Positions 13,101 through 22,590 of a DNA stretch of 64,000 bases are shown here, one piece after another. A program made the translations under genes and the position numbers. Numbering within the stretch: position 1 is the stretch's first letter; each line of letters opens with the position of its first letter. Source of the DNA: Voacanga thouarsii (taxonomy: Eukaryota > Streptophyta > Magnoliopsida > Gentianales > Apocynaceae); NCBI GenBank assembly GCA_026120185.1, contig JANUWF010001190.1, positions 2,356,001 to 2,420,000 of the forward strand. Direction: 5' to 3'. A model generated the notes under the pieces. It worked only from the letters and a program-made list of their open reading frames with translations. It did no database searches and was not told the origin of the DNA.

Positions 13101-14590
13101 GCCGCATGTACAAGAATACCAGTGGGCTGGCAACCACGTTTTTTCCTGCATATTTTACATGAAGATCAGAGAAATACCCAGTCACTTCCTAGAAAAGCAA
13201 CGACACAAATACTTACATGCATAAACTGCAGTTGCATAAGCCTCTGCACTTGGGACAAATCCACTCTTGCAAATTTGCAACTTCTTCAGCATTCTCGCCA
13301 TACCTGATCCAGAAAACAACCAAGAACAAAAATAGTCAGACAAGAGTAGCAGTACAAAACCAGATGTCTGAAGGGGAAAATTAATATTGTATCCAACCTG
13401 TTCCAGAGGCATTTGTGACAATATTTAATAGGGCATGGCTTGTTCTTTCCTATGTTCTTGCATTCTGCTGCTAGGTCCCTCGTTTTTTGGCGGCACTTCA
13501 AAAGATCGAGTTTCAAATCAAAGATTAGACAGAAAGATTTACAAATCAAAAAAAGAAATACAAACACCTTTCATTCACGATAACTGCAGGGTAATAAAAT
13601 GAAGCAAAAAAAAGGACTTGGCAACTTTTACTGTCTCTAATTTGTTAATAATTGATATCCAAATTAACCAAACCTGCGTCAGGCCCAAAGAACAGTAGCG
13701 AGGCTCAGTCAATGCAACTTCATTAAAAGCAAGTTAATACTAAAAATAAATAAACACCAATGATCCACATCTCTCATATTTCAACAGTCTTGGCTGAAAA
13801 AGAAAGACCATTTACAAATCCTCGGGGTATATCATTCATCTCATCATTAGTGTTGCATGTACTTAATGGGACTCGTTCTTTTTCCTCTTTGGACAAGTTA
13901 ACAATTTTAACTTTCTCCCTAAGCATATGAATTTTGGATATGATTTAATTTCAAATTCAAAATTCCAATCAACTGAAAATCAAAGAATCCCACTGAGAGT
14001 CCGTTGTATTTGAACCCCAGATGTCCTCGTTTGCGCATCAACCTTATCAACTGAGCCACCAATCACAACCATGAATAAACACCTCTCTACATTTTTCCCC
14101 AGTTGCATACCAACAAAAAGGAACTTGCTTGTTTTTCCCGATACATAACCAACCGAGAAAAACAACTCCTCTAGCTGGGAAATTAACATCTAACAGAGAA
14201 AAAGAAACGCATAAATATGTTAACACACCCACACACAGAAAAAACACTACAGAACAGCCTCATTTCACACATAAAGCAGAAAACACCCACCACTAACTTT
14301 ACTTTTCGCTTTCTCCGTCACTTTTCAATCAGATAAAGCAAACGGGTTCATACCAGAATCTGATAAAAAAAGGTTACCTGATGGCAACTCTTGCCATCCT
14401 TCGGGTCATAGATTCGACTACCGACCAAGCGAATTCCTGGGTTTCTATTGCGCTGTCTTGAAGGCCCAGACACGCACCCTTCTGCTCCATTTCTCTGAGC
14501 CTCACCTTGGCTGTCATTGGTGTTGGTGACGCTCTCCATTTCAGAAACCGAATCGACTGGTTTGGTTGGAGAACTTGGTATAACGGCCAT
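10158..14590 (-). CDS. CDCA7-like protein: CXXC-rich (R1-type) zinc finger plus DDT/WHIM-like region
   Basis: Eleven exons, in transcript order 14590-14378, 13495-13398, 13303-13217, 13145-12977, 12602-11994, 11591-11449, 11365-11168, 11063-10973, 10883-10715, 10461-10351, 10261-10158 (1992 nt, 663 aa). Exons 1-4 encode a cysteine-rich finger (SCHQCRQK, PCPIKYCHKC, WICPKCRGLCNCSLC) of the type named after monoamine-oxidase A repressor R1. Exon 5 is acidic and repetitive. Exons 5-8 contain ALQFLEFCAVFGK|ILEV and a Leu-rich block ending LNMLCDEVLG, as in DDT/WHIM chromatin proteins. Exons 9-11 carry a coiled stretch and GKAYWRLK. Arabidopsis At5g38690 is the closest homologue I recall. CDCA7 proteins bind DNA and recruit HELLS/DDM1-type remodellers; that role for this subtype is inferred. 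Intron 5 starts with GC. Confidence 0.88.
11592..11993 (-). other. GC-AG intron (intron 5 of the CDCA7-like gene)
   Basis: The donor reads GGGAAG|GCAAGT on the minus strand, a good GC-type donor, and the acceptor is GAACAG|ATT at 11591. The intron is in phase 0 and joins AVFGK to ILEVKNGQPG, which restores the expected DDT-like helix. No GT donor nearby keeps the frame. GC-AG introns are about one percent of plant introns. Confidence 0.75.
12165..12440 (-). repeat. In-frame 78-bp coding repeat in exon 5 of the CDCA7-like gene
   Basis: Four tandem copies encode a Glu/Asp/Asn-rich unit of about 26 residues, of the form EVEGQDEKSIN...KMEEHDDVIND. The second copy lacks the last few residues, and the fourth diverges after its first half. 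Every length change is a multiple of three, so the frame is kept. The array forms a flexible acidic linker between the zinc finger and the DDT-like region, and probably varies in copy number. Confidence 0.85.
12649..12782. mobile_element. MITE with 9-bp target duplication, copy 1
   Basis: A 134-bp element in intron 4 of the CDCA7-like gene. It starts GGGCAATACTTGGGTGGATC and ends CCACTCAAATATTTCCC, which are imperfect inverted repeats. The 9-mer AAAATTAGC flanks it on both sides (12640-12648 and 12783-12791), and a duplication of that length is typical of Mutator-like transposons. It has no coding capacity. A second, inverted copy is at 31036-31161. Confidence 0.85.
13988..14078 (-). mobile_element. 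tRNA-related SINE-like fragment
   Basis: On the minus strand, within intron 1 of the CDCA7-like gene, there is an A-box-like TGGCTCAGTTGA followed about 45 bases on by a B-box-like GGGGTTCAAATAC. This spacing fits an internal RNA polymerase III promoter. The sequence between them cannot fold into a clean cloverleaf, so a SINE head is more likely than a tRNA gene. Confidence 0.45.
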
Positions 14591-15155
14591 CAGAACTCTT
14601 CGATGTCAGAATTATACAGCAATCTCGAAGCCTGAACAAGAAAAGATTACTGTAAATGTAATCCTCCTCGCCCTCTCTCCCTTGTCTTGGCCTGGACAGG
14701 AGGAGGATTACAGATATAGTCGAATTAAATTGCTTCCATAGTTTGGAGGGGGAAACAGCGCCACATTTGAATTTTGGTAATATTCTCTACTTTCCGCCAA
14801 GTTTACGGACCCGATTGGGCTTTTCCCGCTGGGACGTTATGATGAAACGCCTACGATTTTCGGGCTTCGAGCGAGACACTGGAGAATGATAAATTAGTTA
14901 ATTTTTTATTTACATTCCCTTTTATCTCTTCATTTTAATTATTTTTTAATCTATTTTAATTAATTTTACAGAGATAAAAAAAATAAAATTTTTATTAATT
15001 AAATATTCTTTTCTATTTTTATCCTTACAATTTAATGATAAGTGTATCTCCTTATATTAAAAAATACACAAACTTCAAAACTTTGTTATAATTTCAAATT
15101 ACTTCTCTCTTCTAAGTATTTAATTTTATTAAAAAATGAGTTAAAATATTGATGA
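14591..15155. promoter_or_regulatory. Upstream region of the CDCA7-like gene
   Basis: The 5' leader and promoter of the minus-strand CDCA7-like gene should lie here, before the Copia element that begins at 15156. About the first 290 bases are GC-balanced and then give way to AT-rich DNA. The Copia insertion is only about 565 bp from the start codon, so it could affect expression. No specific promoter box was assigned. Confidence 0.4.
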
Positions 15156-15522
15156 TGTTATAAAATTAGGGTAGTGTTAGAATAAAATCTACCCACTACA
15201 CACTAAGAAAATTCTAACTATTCTTTGCACAAAAATTTCTCTTCAAACTTCTCTCTTTCTTTCTCTCACAATTCTTTCTCTAATCTTTCTTTCACTAATC
15301 TTTCTTTCACAAAATGATGGTGTATTACAAGCTTAGAGAATAACTCTATTTATAGAGCTCTAATTAGTGGAATACATCATGGCATACATCGTCTTCAACT
15401 AATCTCAATTAATGGCGTCTCCACTAAATGGTGGACATTCATAAAAATCTTATAATAATTCACATAAATCCATAATTAGTGGAGCCTCCACTAATTAATA
15501 GAGATTCCAATAATTCATAACA
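15156..15522 (-). repeat. 3' LTR of the left Copia element
   Basis: A 367-bp terminal repeat that, on the minus strand, begins TGTTATGAATTATTGG and ends AATTTTATAACA. It contains CTCTATAAATAGAG, a strong TATA-type core promoter. The adjoining polypurine tract marks it as the 3' LTR. Confidence 0.93.
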
Positions 15523-16450
15523 CTCCCCCTTGGATGTCCATCCATACATAAAGAATATGCCTCGTTAAAACCTTACTAGATAAAAATCCAGTGGGAAAAA
15601 AAATCTAGTGAAGGAAAAATAGTACAATATTCTATATGTTTGTTTATTACTCCCCCTGATGAGATGATTCCTTTAAATCTTTAAACCGACGCATACCGAT
15701 TTTATATCTCAACTTCTCAAATGTTGTAGTCGGTAAAGTCTTCGTGAAAATATCTGCGAGGTTATCACATGACCGAATTTGTAGCATATCAATTTCACAT
15801 TTCTTCTGGAGTTCATGAGTAAAGAAGAATTTTGGTGAAATATGTTTTGTCCGATCTCCTTTAATATATCCTCCTCGTAATTGAACTATGCAAGCTGCAT
15901 TGTCTTCATAAAGAGGAGTTGGAATATCTTTGATTGATGATAATCCACAACTTTCTCGGATATAATGAATCATGGATCTTAACCATATACATTCTCGACT
16001 TGCTTCATGAATGGCTATAATTTCAGCATGATTTGAAGAAGTAGCTGCTATAGATTGTTTCGTAGAACGCCATGATATAGCAGTATTTTCACATGTAAAT
16101 AGATAACCCGTTTGAGAACGTGCTTTATGTGGATCAGATAAATAACCAGCATTTGCATAACCTATCAATGTTGGACTGGTTTTATTTGAATAAAATAATC
16201 CGAGATCAATTGTACCTTGGAGATATCGAATGACTTGTTTAATTCCATTCCAATGTCGTCGTGTTGGTGAAGAACTAAATCTTGCTGGTCTTTGTGAAAA
16301 ACCTTGGGCTACTAATCGCGCTTTATATCGAACGATTTCACTCTTTTCATTGCACTTTCGCACAAATATCCATTTGTAGCCAACAGGTTTTACATCTTCT
16401 GGTGTTCGGACTGCAGGTCCAAAGACTTCACGGATGACCCAACCGGTCAT
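15523..16450 (-). pseudogene. Copia pol remnant: start of RT fused to RNase H
   Basis: A 267-codon open frame (16450-15647) starts with the end of the integrase/RT linker (VFGPAVRTPE, YKWIFVRKCN, YKARLVAQGFSQRP). It then jumps directly to ARFSSSPTRRHWNG and the RNase H region (LYEDNAACI, RTKHISPKFFF, IRSCDNLADIFTK). Comparison with the right-hand element shows that about 750 bp encoding the RT palm, with its IDD catalytic box, is missing at this junction near 16290. The frame has no internal stop. It ends just before the polypurine tract and 3' LTR. Confidence 0.88.
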
Positions 16451-17560
16451 GCCAAATGCTAAAAGTAATAGGATCAGTAAACTTCTGGTTTACTAGATGA
16501 TGAATTTCAATTGTACGTATTTTTACAAAATATAGACCAGTAGAAAAATACGGCAGTTTTTCTAATACCGATTTCTTACCCAAATGCATTTGAGTAATAA
16601 AAAGATGCTCAATCCCATTTTCCTCATTTGTTTCAACATGATACCCATTTCTACGGATATCTTTAAAACTCAATAAATTTCTTCTGGATTTTGAGGAAAA
16701 TAGTGCCTTATCAATAATAATTGTTGTTCCTTTAGGCAACAATATACTAGCTCTTCCGGAGCCCTCAATTACATTTGCACTACCGTTTATCGTATAAATA
16801 TTTATTTCTCCCATTTTGAGATCAGAAAAATATTTCTCATTTTTTAGTATGGTGTGTGTAGTTTCACTATCAATAATTCATACATCATCATTAATAACGA
16901 CCATCCGAACACAAATATATATATGTAAACGTAAATATTATTAGAATAGAATGAAAATGAAAATACAAAAACATCGGGGTGAGGCTTTAGTTCTTACGGA
17001 CACTTGCCATCACCAAATAAATGGTCTATCCTACCGATCCGGGTGTTCAAAAAAATCCGATACATCCATATGGGTAATATTGATATTAAGATCTTCGGGA
17101 TCAATATCGTCATCCTCGATATTATTTATTGGATGTTGAGAAAAATTTGCTTCCACATTTTTATTTTTCAATGAAGCTTGATACAATTCAACTAAATGCT
17201 TAGCCGTACTGACAGTTTACGTGACCAATGACCTTTCATGCCACATCTATAACATATATTCTTATACTTTTCTTCAATTTCTTTTTCTTTTCCCTTTTGA
17301 TCTTTTCTGTTCCACTTGGTGGTCGGTATTTCTCACGATTTGATTATAATTGTGATAAGGGAAATATCGAGCGTGTCTACGACCATAACCACGACCACGG
17401 TCACGGCCACGGCCACGGCCACGACCACGACTATAACGATGACTTCTGCTGGAGCCAACGACATTCACTTCAGAGTCTTTGTAGAGCCGGTTGAGTGCAG
17501 CTTCATGATTTCTCAATAATAACTCATTATTTTTCTCTACAATGAGAAGGGCAATAATTA
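16428..17560 (-). pseudogene. Copia gag C-terminus, protease region and gag-pre-integrase remnant
   Basis: Starting from the right, an Arg/Gly repeat (RGRGRGRGRD, codons at about 17390-17435) and a lysine-rich stretch form the nucleic-acid-binding end of Gag. A decayed zinc-knuckle region follows. The frame at 16814-16428 has ASILLPKGTTIII and ends FSIWHDRLGHP, the usual gag-pre-integrase motif. Just after that motif the sequence jumps to the RT linker in another frame, so the whole integrase core is gone. Confidence 0.8.
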
Positions 17561-18065
17561 AATCCGTAAATTTTGTATACCCCTTTTCTCGATATTGTTG
17601 CTTTGCGGGACAATATTCGAGGCATGAAAGGTGGAGAATGTCTTCTCCAACATATCTTCATCGATCACTTTTTCTCCGCATAATTTTAATTGAGATGTAA
17701 TTTTATACATTGCGGAGCTATATTCATTCACGGTTTTAAAATCTTGCAACCTCGGGTGCAACCATTCATACCGTGCAATAGGTAGTACGACCATCTTCGG
17801 GTGGTCAAATCTTTCTTTTAAATTTACCCACGGGCCATATGGATCTTTTTCGGTAAGATATTCCATTTTCAAATTTTCATCGAGATGACGACGAATAAAA
17901 ATCAAAGCTTTAGCCTTGTGTTGTGCGAGATGCACTATTATTTGCTTGAATAGTTTCACTAAGACCTTCGACATTTAGATGCATTTACGCATCGAGAACC
18001 CATGACATATAATTTTTTCCGGAAATATCAAGGGCTACAAATTCGAGTTTCGCGATGTTAGCCAT
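17558..18065 (-). pseudogene. Copia gag remnant
   Basis: The predicted gag start is the ATG at 18065, reading MANIAKLEFVALDISGKNYM, a typical plant Copia Gag beginning. A stop codon follows within about 30 codons and a frameshift leads into the open frame 17974-17558, with DPYGPWVNLKERFDHPK and VNEYSSAMYKI, as in plant Copia Gag. The protein is therefore broken. Confidence 0.82.
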
Positions 18066-18163
18066 AGAGATCAATAAATGCGTACTGTCTTCGGCTTTGG
18101 TAACGGCAGAAACTCGTGCTTAGTCTTCGGCTTTTGTACCGGTAGAGACTCGTGCTGATAACG

Positions 18164-18530
18164 TGTTATAAAATTAGGGTAGTGTTAGAATAAAATCTAC
18201 ACACTACACACTAAGAAAATTCTAACTATTCTTTGCACAAAAATTTCTCTTCAAACTTCTCTCTTTCTTTCTCTCACAATTCTTTCTCTAATATTTCTTT
18301 CACTAATCTTTCTTTCACAAAATGATGGTGTATTACAAGCTTAGAGAATAGCTCTATTTATAGAGCTCTAATTAGTTAAATACATCATGGCATACATCAT
18401 CTTCAACTAATCTCAATTAATGGTGTCTCCACTAAATGGTGGACATTCATAAAAATCTTCTAATAATTCACATAAATTCATAATTAGTGGAGCCTCCACT
18501 AATTAATAGAGATTCCAATAATTCATAACA
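18164..18530 (-). repeat. 5' LTR of the left Copia element
   Basis: A 367-bp repeat of the same length as its partner at 15156-15522. It supplies the promoter for leftward transcription of the element. The internal region begins at 18163 with CGTTATCAGCACGAG, the likely primer-binding region, which is also found after the 5' LTR of the right-hand element. It is flanked on the right by the target duplication GATGA. Confidence 0.92.
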
Positions 18531-18535
18531 GATGA

Positions 18536-19461
18536 GAATTTAATTATCTCTCTAAATTGCTATTGATATTTTTTAAGAATTAATGAGATGGGCATGAATA
18601 TCAGAATTCATAAAATAAGTTTTTAACTATTATTTTAATATGCTTATAAAATAGAATATTATTAAATATGGATAAATTTTGAATATTAAATCTTGATTTC
18701 ATAAAAAGATAAATAATTTGAGACAAATATTAAGTTAGAAAGTGGACCGATAATTTGGAACGAAAGAAGTAAGATGTTTATCCTAATTTATCTGTCTCGT
18801 TAACAAATCAAAATTATATTAATGTTATTTTTTCACAAATATCTCTCTTTAATACAATGAGTACTGTGTACTTATAGTGAGAAATAAAAATAAATTAAAT
18901 ATGCTTACAACATATAAAGTTTTGAAATTTGATTATTCTTTAATAAAGAAAGAACTTATCTGATGGTAAAATAAGTAATGTTAATTAATTAACTGAAATT
19001 TTTTATTTTTATTTTTAAATTTATGAATCGATTAAAATTAACAGATAAAAGGGGATGGATAAATTACTATTTAGTATAATTGGATAGAAATTTACGTGAA
19101 TAGATTTATTTGAATATAATAATTAATAAAGAATTATTAAATATATAATGTTAAAATTAAATTTAATTGAGTAAAAAAAAAAAGATATGATGTGTTGAGA
19201 AATGAAAATTATTTTAATTACTATTATTTTAAATTGAAAAGAAATTGTGTCTAATTACACCTGTCTAGGATATTTTAGTAGCTAAATCCAAGCTACTAAT
19301 TAATCCTAAGAAATCACTAATATATTACAGAAATTGTTTCTAAAAAAGTGTGGGGGTTGGAGAGATGGAAAATTAATTCAAGATTATTTAAATTCGGATG
19401 CAAATATAACAAATGTTATAAATACACATAACTGAGTAGGACCATGGCAATTACTAGTTTT
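18536..19461. other. AT-rich spacer between the two Copia elements
   Basis: About 0.9 kb of AT-rich DNA without recognisable genes. It separates the left element, which transcribes leftward, from the right composite, which transcribes rightward. I see no target duplication at the right end of this spacer where the truncated Copia fragment begins. Confidence 0.6.
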
Positions 19462-19885
19462 GGATTATCATCAATCAAAGATATTCCAACTCCTCTTTAT
19501 GAAGACAATGCAGCTTGCATAGTTCAATTACGAGGAGGATATATTAAAGGAGATCGGACAAAACATATTTCACCAAAATTCTTCTTTACTCATGAACTTC
19601 AGAAGAAATGTGAAATTGATGTGCTACAAATTCGGTCATGTGATAACCTCGCAAATATTTTCACGAAGACTTTACCGACTACAACATTTGAGAAGTTGAG
19701 ATATAAAATCGGTATGCGTCAGTTTAAAGATTTAAAGGAATCATCTCATCAGGGGGAGTAATAAACAAACATATAGAATATTGTACTCTTTTTCCTTCAC
19801 TAGATTTTTTTTCCCACTGAGTTTTTATCTAGTAAGGTTTTAACGAGGCATATTCTTTATGTATGGATGGACATCCAAGGGGGAG
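19462..19885 (+). pseudogene. 5'-truncated Copia fragment: RNase H end and polypurine tract
   Basis: From about 19462 the sequence matches the RNase H end of the same Copia family (GLSSIKDIPTPLYEDN ... IFTKTLP), with a stop codon at 19759-19761. It continues through the polypurine tract AAGGGGGAG directly into the LTR at 19886. Sequence left of 19462 is unrelated. This is the 3' end of another element that shares an LTR with the element to its right. Confidence 0.87.
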
Positions 19886-20237
19886 TGTTATGAATTATTG
19901 GAATCTCTATTAATTAGTGGAGGCTCCACTAATTATGGATTTATGTGAATTATTAGAAGATTTTTATGAATGTCCACCATTTAGTGGAGACACCACTAAT
20001 TGAGATTAGTGGAAGATGATGTATGCCATGATGTATTCCACTAATTAGAGCTCTATAAATAGAGTTATTCTCTAAGCTTGTAATATACCATTATTTTTGT
20101 GAAAGAAAATTAGAGAAAGAATTGTGAGAGAAAGAAAGAGAGAAGTTTGAAGAGAAATTCTTGTGCAAAGAATAGTTAGAATTTTCTTAGTGTGTAGTGT
20201 GTAGATTTTATTCTAACACTACTCTAATTTTATAACA
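19886..20237 (+). repeat. 5' LTR of the RKD-carrying Copia element
   Basis: It begins TGTTATGAATTATTGG, contains CTCTATAAATAGAG and ends AATTTTATAACA. It is followed at once by CGTTATCAGCACGAG, the same post-LTR sequence as in the left element. It is also the 3' LTR of the truncated fragment at 19462-19885, so one LTR is shared by two internal regions. Confidence 0.9.
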
Positions 20238-20845
20238 CGTTATCAGCACGAGTCTCTACCGTTATTAAAGCCAGAAGACAGGTACGCATTTATTGATCTC
20301 GCTAAATTCGAATTTGTAGCCCTTGATATTTCTGAAAAAAAAAATTATATGTCATACAAAAATGCATCTAAATGCTAAAAAAAAGGGAGATCCATATGTC
20401 ATGTGGATAAAAATAAAGATTTGACCACCTAAAGATGGTCGTACTACCCACTGCATGGTATGAATGGTTGCACCTGAAGTTGCAAGATTGTAAAACCGTG
20501 AACTCCGTGATGTATAAAACTATATCTTAGTTAAAAATTTTACGGATAAAAAGTTACTGATGAAGTTATATTGGAGAAGACATTCTCCACTTTTCATGTC
20601 CTACAGTAATAATATCGAGAAAAAGAGTATCCAAAATTTACAGCTTTAACATGAGTTATTATTAAGAAATCATGAAGCCAGATGAACTGGCTCAACAGCA
20701 CTCCCAGAAGTGAATGTTGTTGGCTCCAGCAGAAGCCATCGTTATAATCGTAGTTGTGGCAGTGGCTGTGGTTATGGTCATGGACACACTCGCCTGAAGT
20801 GGAACAGAAAAGATAATAAGGGAAAAAGATATTTCCATTAATAAT
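20238..20845 (+). pseudogene. Degenerate gag of the RKD-carrying Copia element
   Basis: Pieces of the same Gag as in the left element can be followed (KMVVLP at about 20425, a Gly/His/Arg-rich stretch at 20710-20790, then GTGGAACAGAAAAGAT at about 20799), but with many frameshifts and stops. Similarity ends at about 20845, where the RKD segment begins. Confidence 0.75.
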
Positions 20846-20871
20846 AAGTATCACGTCTTTTATTCATATCA

Positions 20872-22271
20872 CTAGTGTTCATATGAACTTAAGGATACAT
20901 GCTTATAGTTGCTCTTTTGTAATTGAGCTGACAAATGTAAGATGAAGGTTTGTAATTGTTCTTTTTTAATATTTACATTAGAGGAAGACAAACAATTAGT
21001 AATTATGGACTTCAGCTCCTCTTTTTCGACATCCTCCTCCTTTTCTTTCCCCTTTGAGCCAGTATTGAGACTAGCAGTAGAATTAGCCGTAAAATTACTG
21101 CGAAATAAGTCTTGGGATTTTATGATCTCCTTAAGTTTATTATAATTAAATTTCTTATTATATTTAGCCTTGAAGCATGCTTGTCTCAATTTCTGTGTTT
21201 GGTCCTCTAATTGCGTATTAGGATTTTCTTCCACCAACTGTTTTTCACATTCCAGTATCGCAATGGCTTCTTTCAACTTCTTCTCAGTCATATGTCCTCC
21301 TTCTTCTTTATTTTGCATCTCCTGTAAATCGAAGTGATATCATCGGTTATTTACTTATAAATCTTTCATAGTTTCATACTTGTAAATTATAAGTATATAT
21401 GAGAGAGAACCTGAACATTCTTGATTATGGTCTCCAAGCTCACCAATTTCCTGTGAGGCCATCGACGAATTCCTAACTCCCTACATCTTTTTTTGAGACG
21501 GGTTATGCCAATATTCAATTCTTTGGCTGCGCTCCTGATTAGTAGGTAAAAATACTGCGAAATTGTTTCTCTTGATAGTGTCTGGGAGTTATTGCCCTTC
21601 TTCTCTCTCTGCCTCTTAATCATCTTCTTCTCCCCAAGAATTTTGTCTGCAATAATATCTTGAACTTCGATATTATGCATTTCATGAGTACTTACTCCGA
21701 CTTCATTGCTAAGACCACTCATTATTTCTCCTAGAAAAAGAAAATAATATCAGTAAAGGTAATACCATTCAAAATCCATGTTTAAATGTATAATAACCTG
21801 GAAACATATTATGGCTTTGTTCAAAATCCATTAGAAAGTAGAAAGGATCATGCACAAGCATATCCTCATTCAAATGAATAGCATCAAGAGGAACAGTATC
21901 AAAAGCAGTCTCTTGTAGGGGCAGATCAACTTAGTCCAAAGCAGTATGTTCAAAACTTCCACTGATTTACATCAAAAACAAACCAAAAGAGAGTTTAATT
22001 TCATTATCAAGCATATTAAAAACAAATGGAAGCCCTCAAAGGTATCTCACCTGAAATTAGGAGGAAGCGGTTGGTATGGAAAGGAAAACATATCAAAATC
22101 TTCTACGTTCGAATTAGGCAGAAGCGGTTGGTTTGGAAAGGAAAACATATCAAAATCTTCTGTGTTCGAATTAGGCAGAAGCGGCTGGTTTGGAAAGGAA
22201 AATACATCAACATCTGCTACAGAAACCGAGTCAAAATTTGACCATATCTCAAATGAATTACGAGTCTCCAT
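20872..22271 (-). pseudogene. RWP-RK domain (RKD-type) transcription factor carried in a Copia element, one nonsense codon
   Basis: Four exons: 22271-22051, 21961-21798, 21730-21411, 21321-20872; 384 codons if the stop is ignored. Exon 1 encodes a 19-residue unit (FSFPNQPLLPNSNTEDFDM) three times. Exon 3 has the RWP-RK domain: ISQYFYLLIRSAAKELN, LKKRCRELGIRRWPHRK, then SLETIIKNVQ. Exon 4 continues as in RKD proteins with a Glu/Lys helix (LECEKQLVEENPNTQL, KLRQACFKAKYNKK). All introns are GT-AG and frame-consistent. In exon 2 codon 84 is TAA (21931-21933), probably from CAA, so the full product is broken. ATG codons in exons 2 and 3 could still give a protein with the whole DNA-binding domain. 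RKD factors act in egg-cell and early embryo programmes, and a citrus RKD is linked to nucellar embryony. Confidence 0.88.
22054..22212 (-). repeat. Threefold 57-bp coding repeat in RKD exon 1
   Basis: Three tandem units of about 57 bp encode FSFPNQPLLPNSN[T/V]EDFDM and a diverged last copy FSFPYQPLPPNF. The units are nearly identical, so the amplification is recent. The array ends at the exon 1 donor. Confidence 0.9.
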
Positions 22272-22332
22272 ATCTGCTTTGTGATTTTTGTTTTTGATGT
22301 TTACTAATGATTGATAACTGAGATATATATCG

Positions 22333-22373
<41 letters not shown>

Positions 22374-22590
22374 AGGAAGAAGAAGAGGTAGATGGTAGGT
22401 AGAGGGTTGGAGGAGAAGAAAATACAAGAGAGGAAGACGAAAAGTCGGTACCGGGAAGAGTGCAAAAAAAAAGGATATATTTTTCTTGGCATTTCCTGCT
22501 TGTCATCATTTTCTTATATTTCTTTTCTTATTCTCCTGTGAAATCATTATTCCCTAATTAGGGGGAGAACAGAAACAGTACAAGAAAGAT
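22272..22590 (-). promoter_or_regulatory. Captured upstream region of the RKD gene
   Basis: About 300 bp between the RKD start codon and the point where Copia integrase resumes (about 22590, ATTGGACAACATCATTAAAT). It contains an (AT)n run at about 22335-22364 and purine-rich blocks on the plus strand, and no Copia similarity. It is best read as the 5' leader and part of the promoter taken along with the gene. Confidence 0.6.

Larger units (their letters stand above)
15156..18530 (-). mobile_element. Non-autonomous Copia LTR retrotransposon, complete ends, internally deleted
   Basis: Two 367-bp LTRs (15156-15522 and 18164-18530) flank about 2.6 kb of internal DNA read on the minus strand, with the 5' LTR on the right. 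The 5-mer GATGA lies directly outside both ends (15151-15155 and 18531-18535), a perfect target duplication. The LTRs start TG and end CA, and a polypurine tract (AAGGGGGAG) adjoins the 3' LTR. About nine substitutions separate the LTRs by eye, so insertion is recent. Gag, a protease-like region and RNase H remain. Integrase and the catalytic part of reverse transcriptase are deleted, so it could move only with enzymes from a relative. Confidence 0.93.

Noticed and set aside
13988..14078. A tRNA gene
   Set aside because: A and B boxes are present, but the ends do not pair as an acceptor stem and no anticodon arm is evident, so it was called SINE-like.
17390..17440. CRISPR-like or minisatellite array
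   Set aside because: The CCACGACCACGG-type repetition is an Arg/Gly codon repeat in the Copia Gag nucleic-acid-binding tail, read on the minus strand. There are no spacers.
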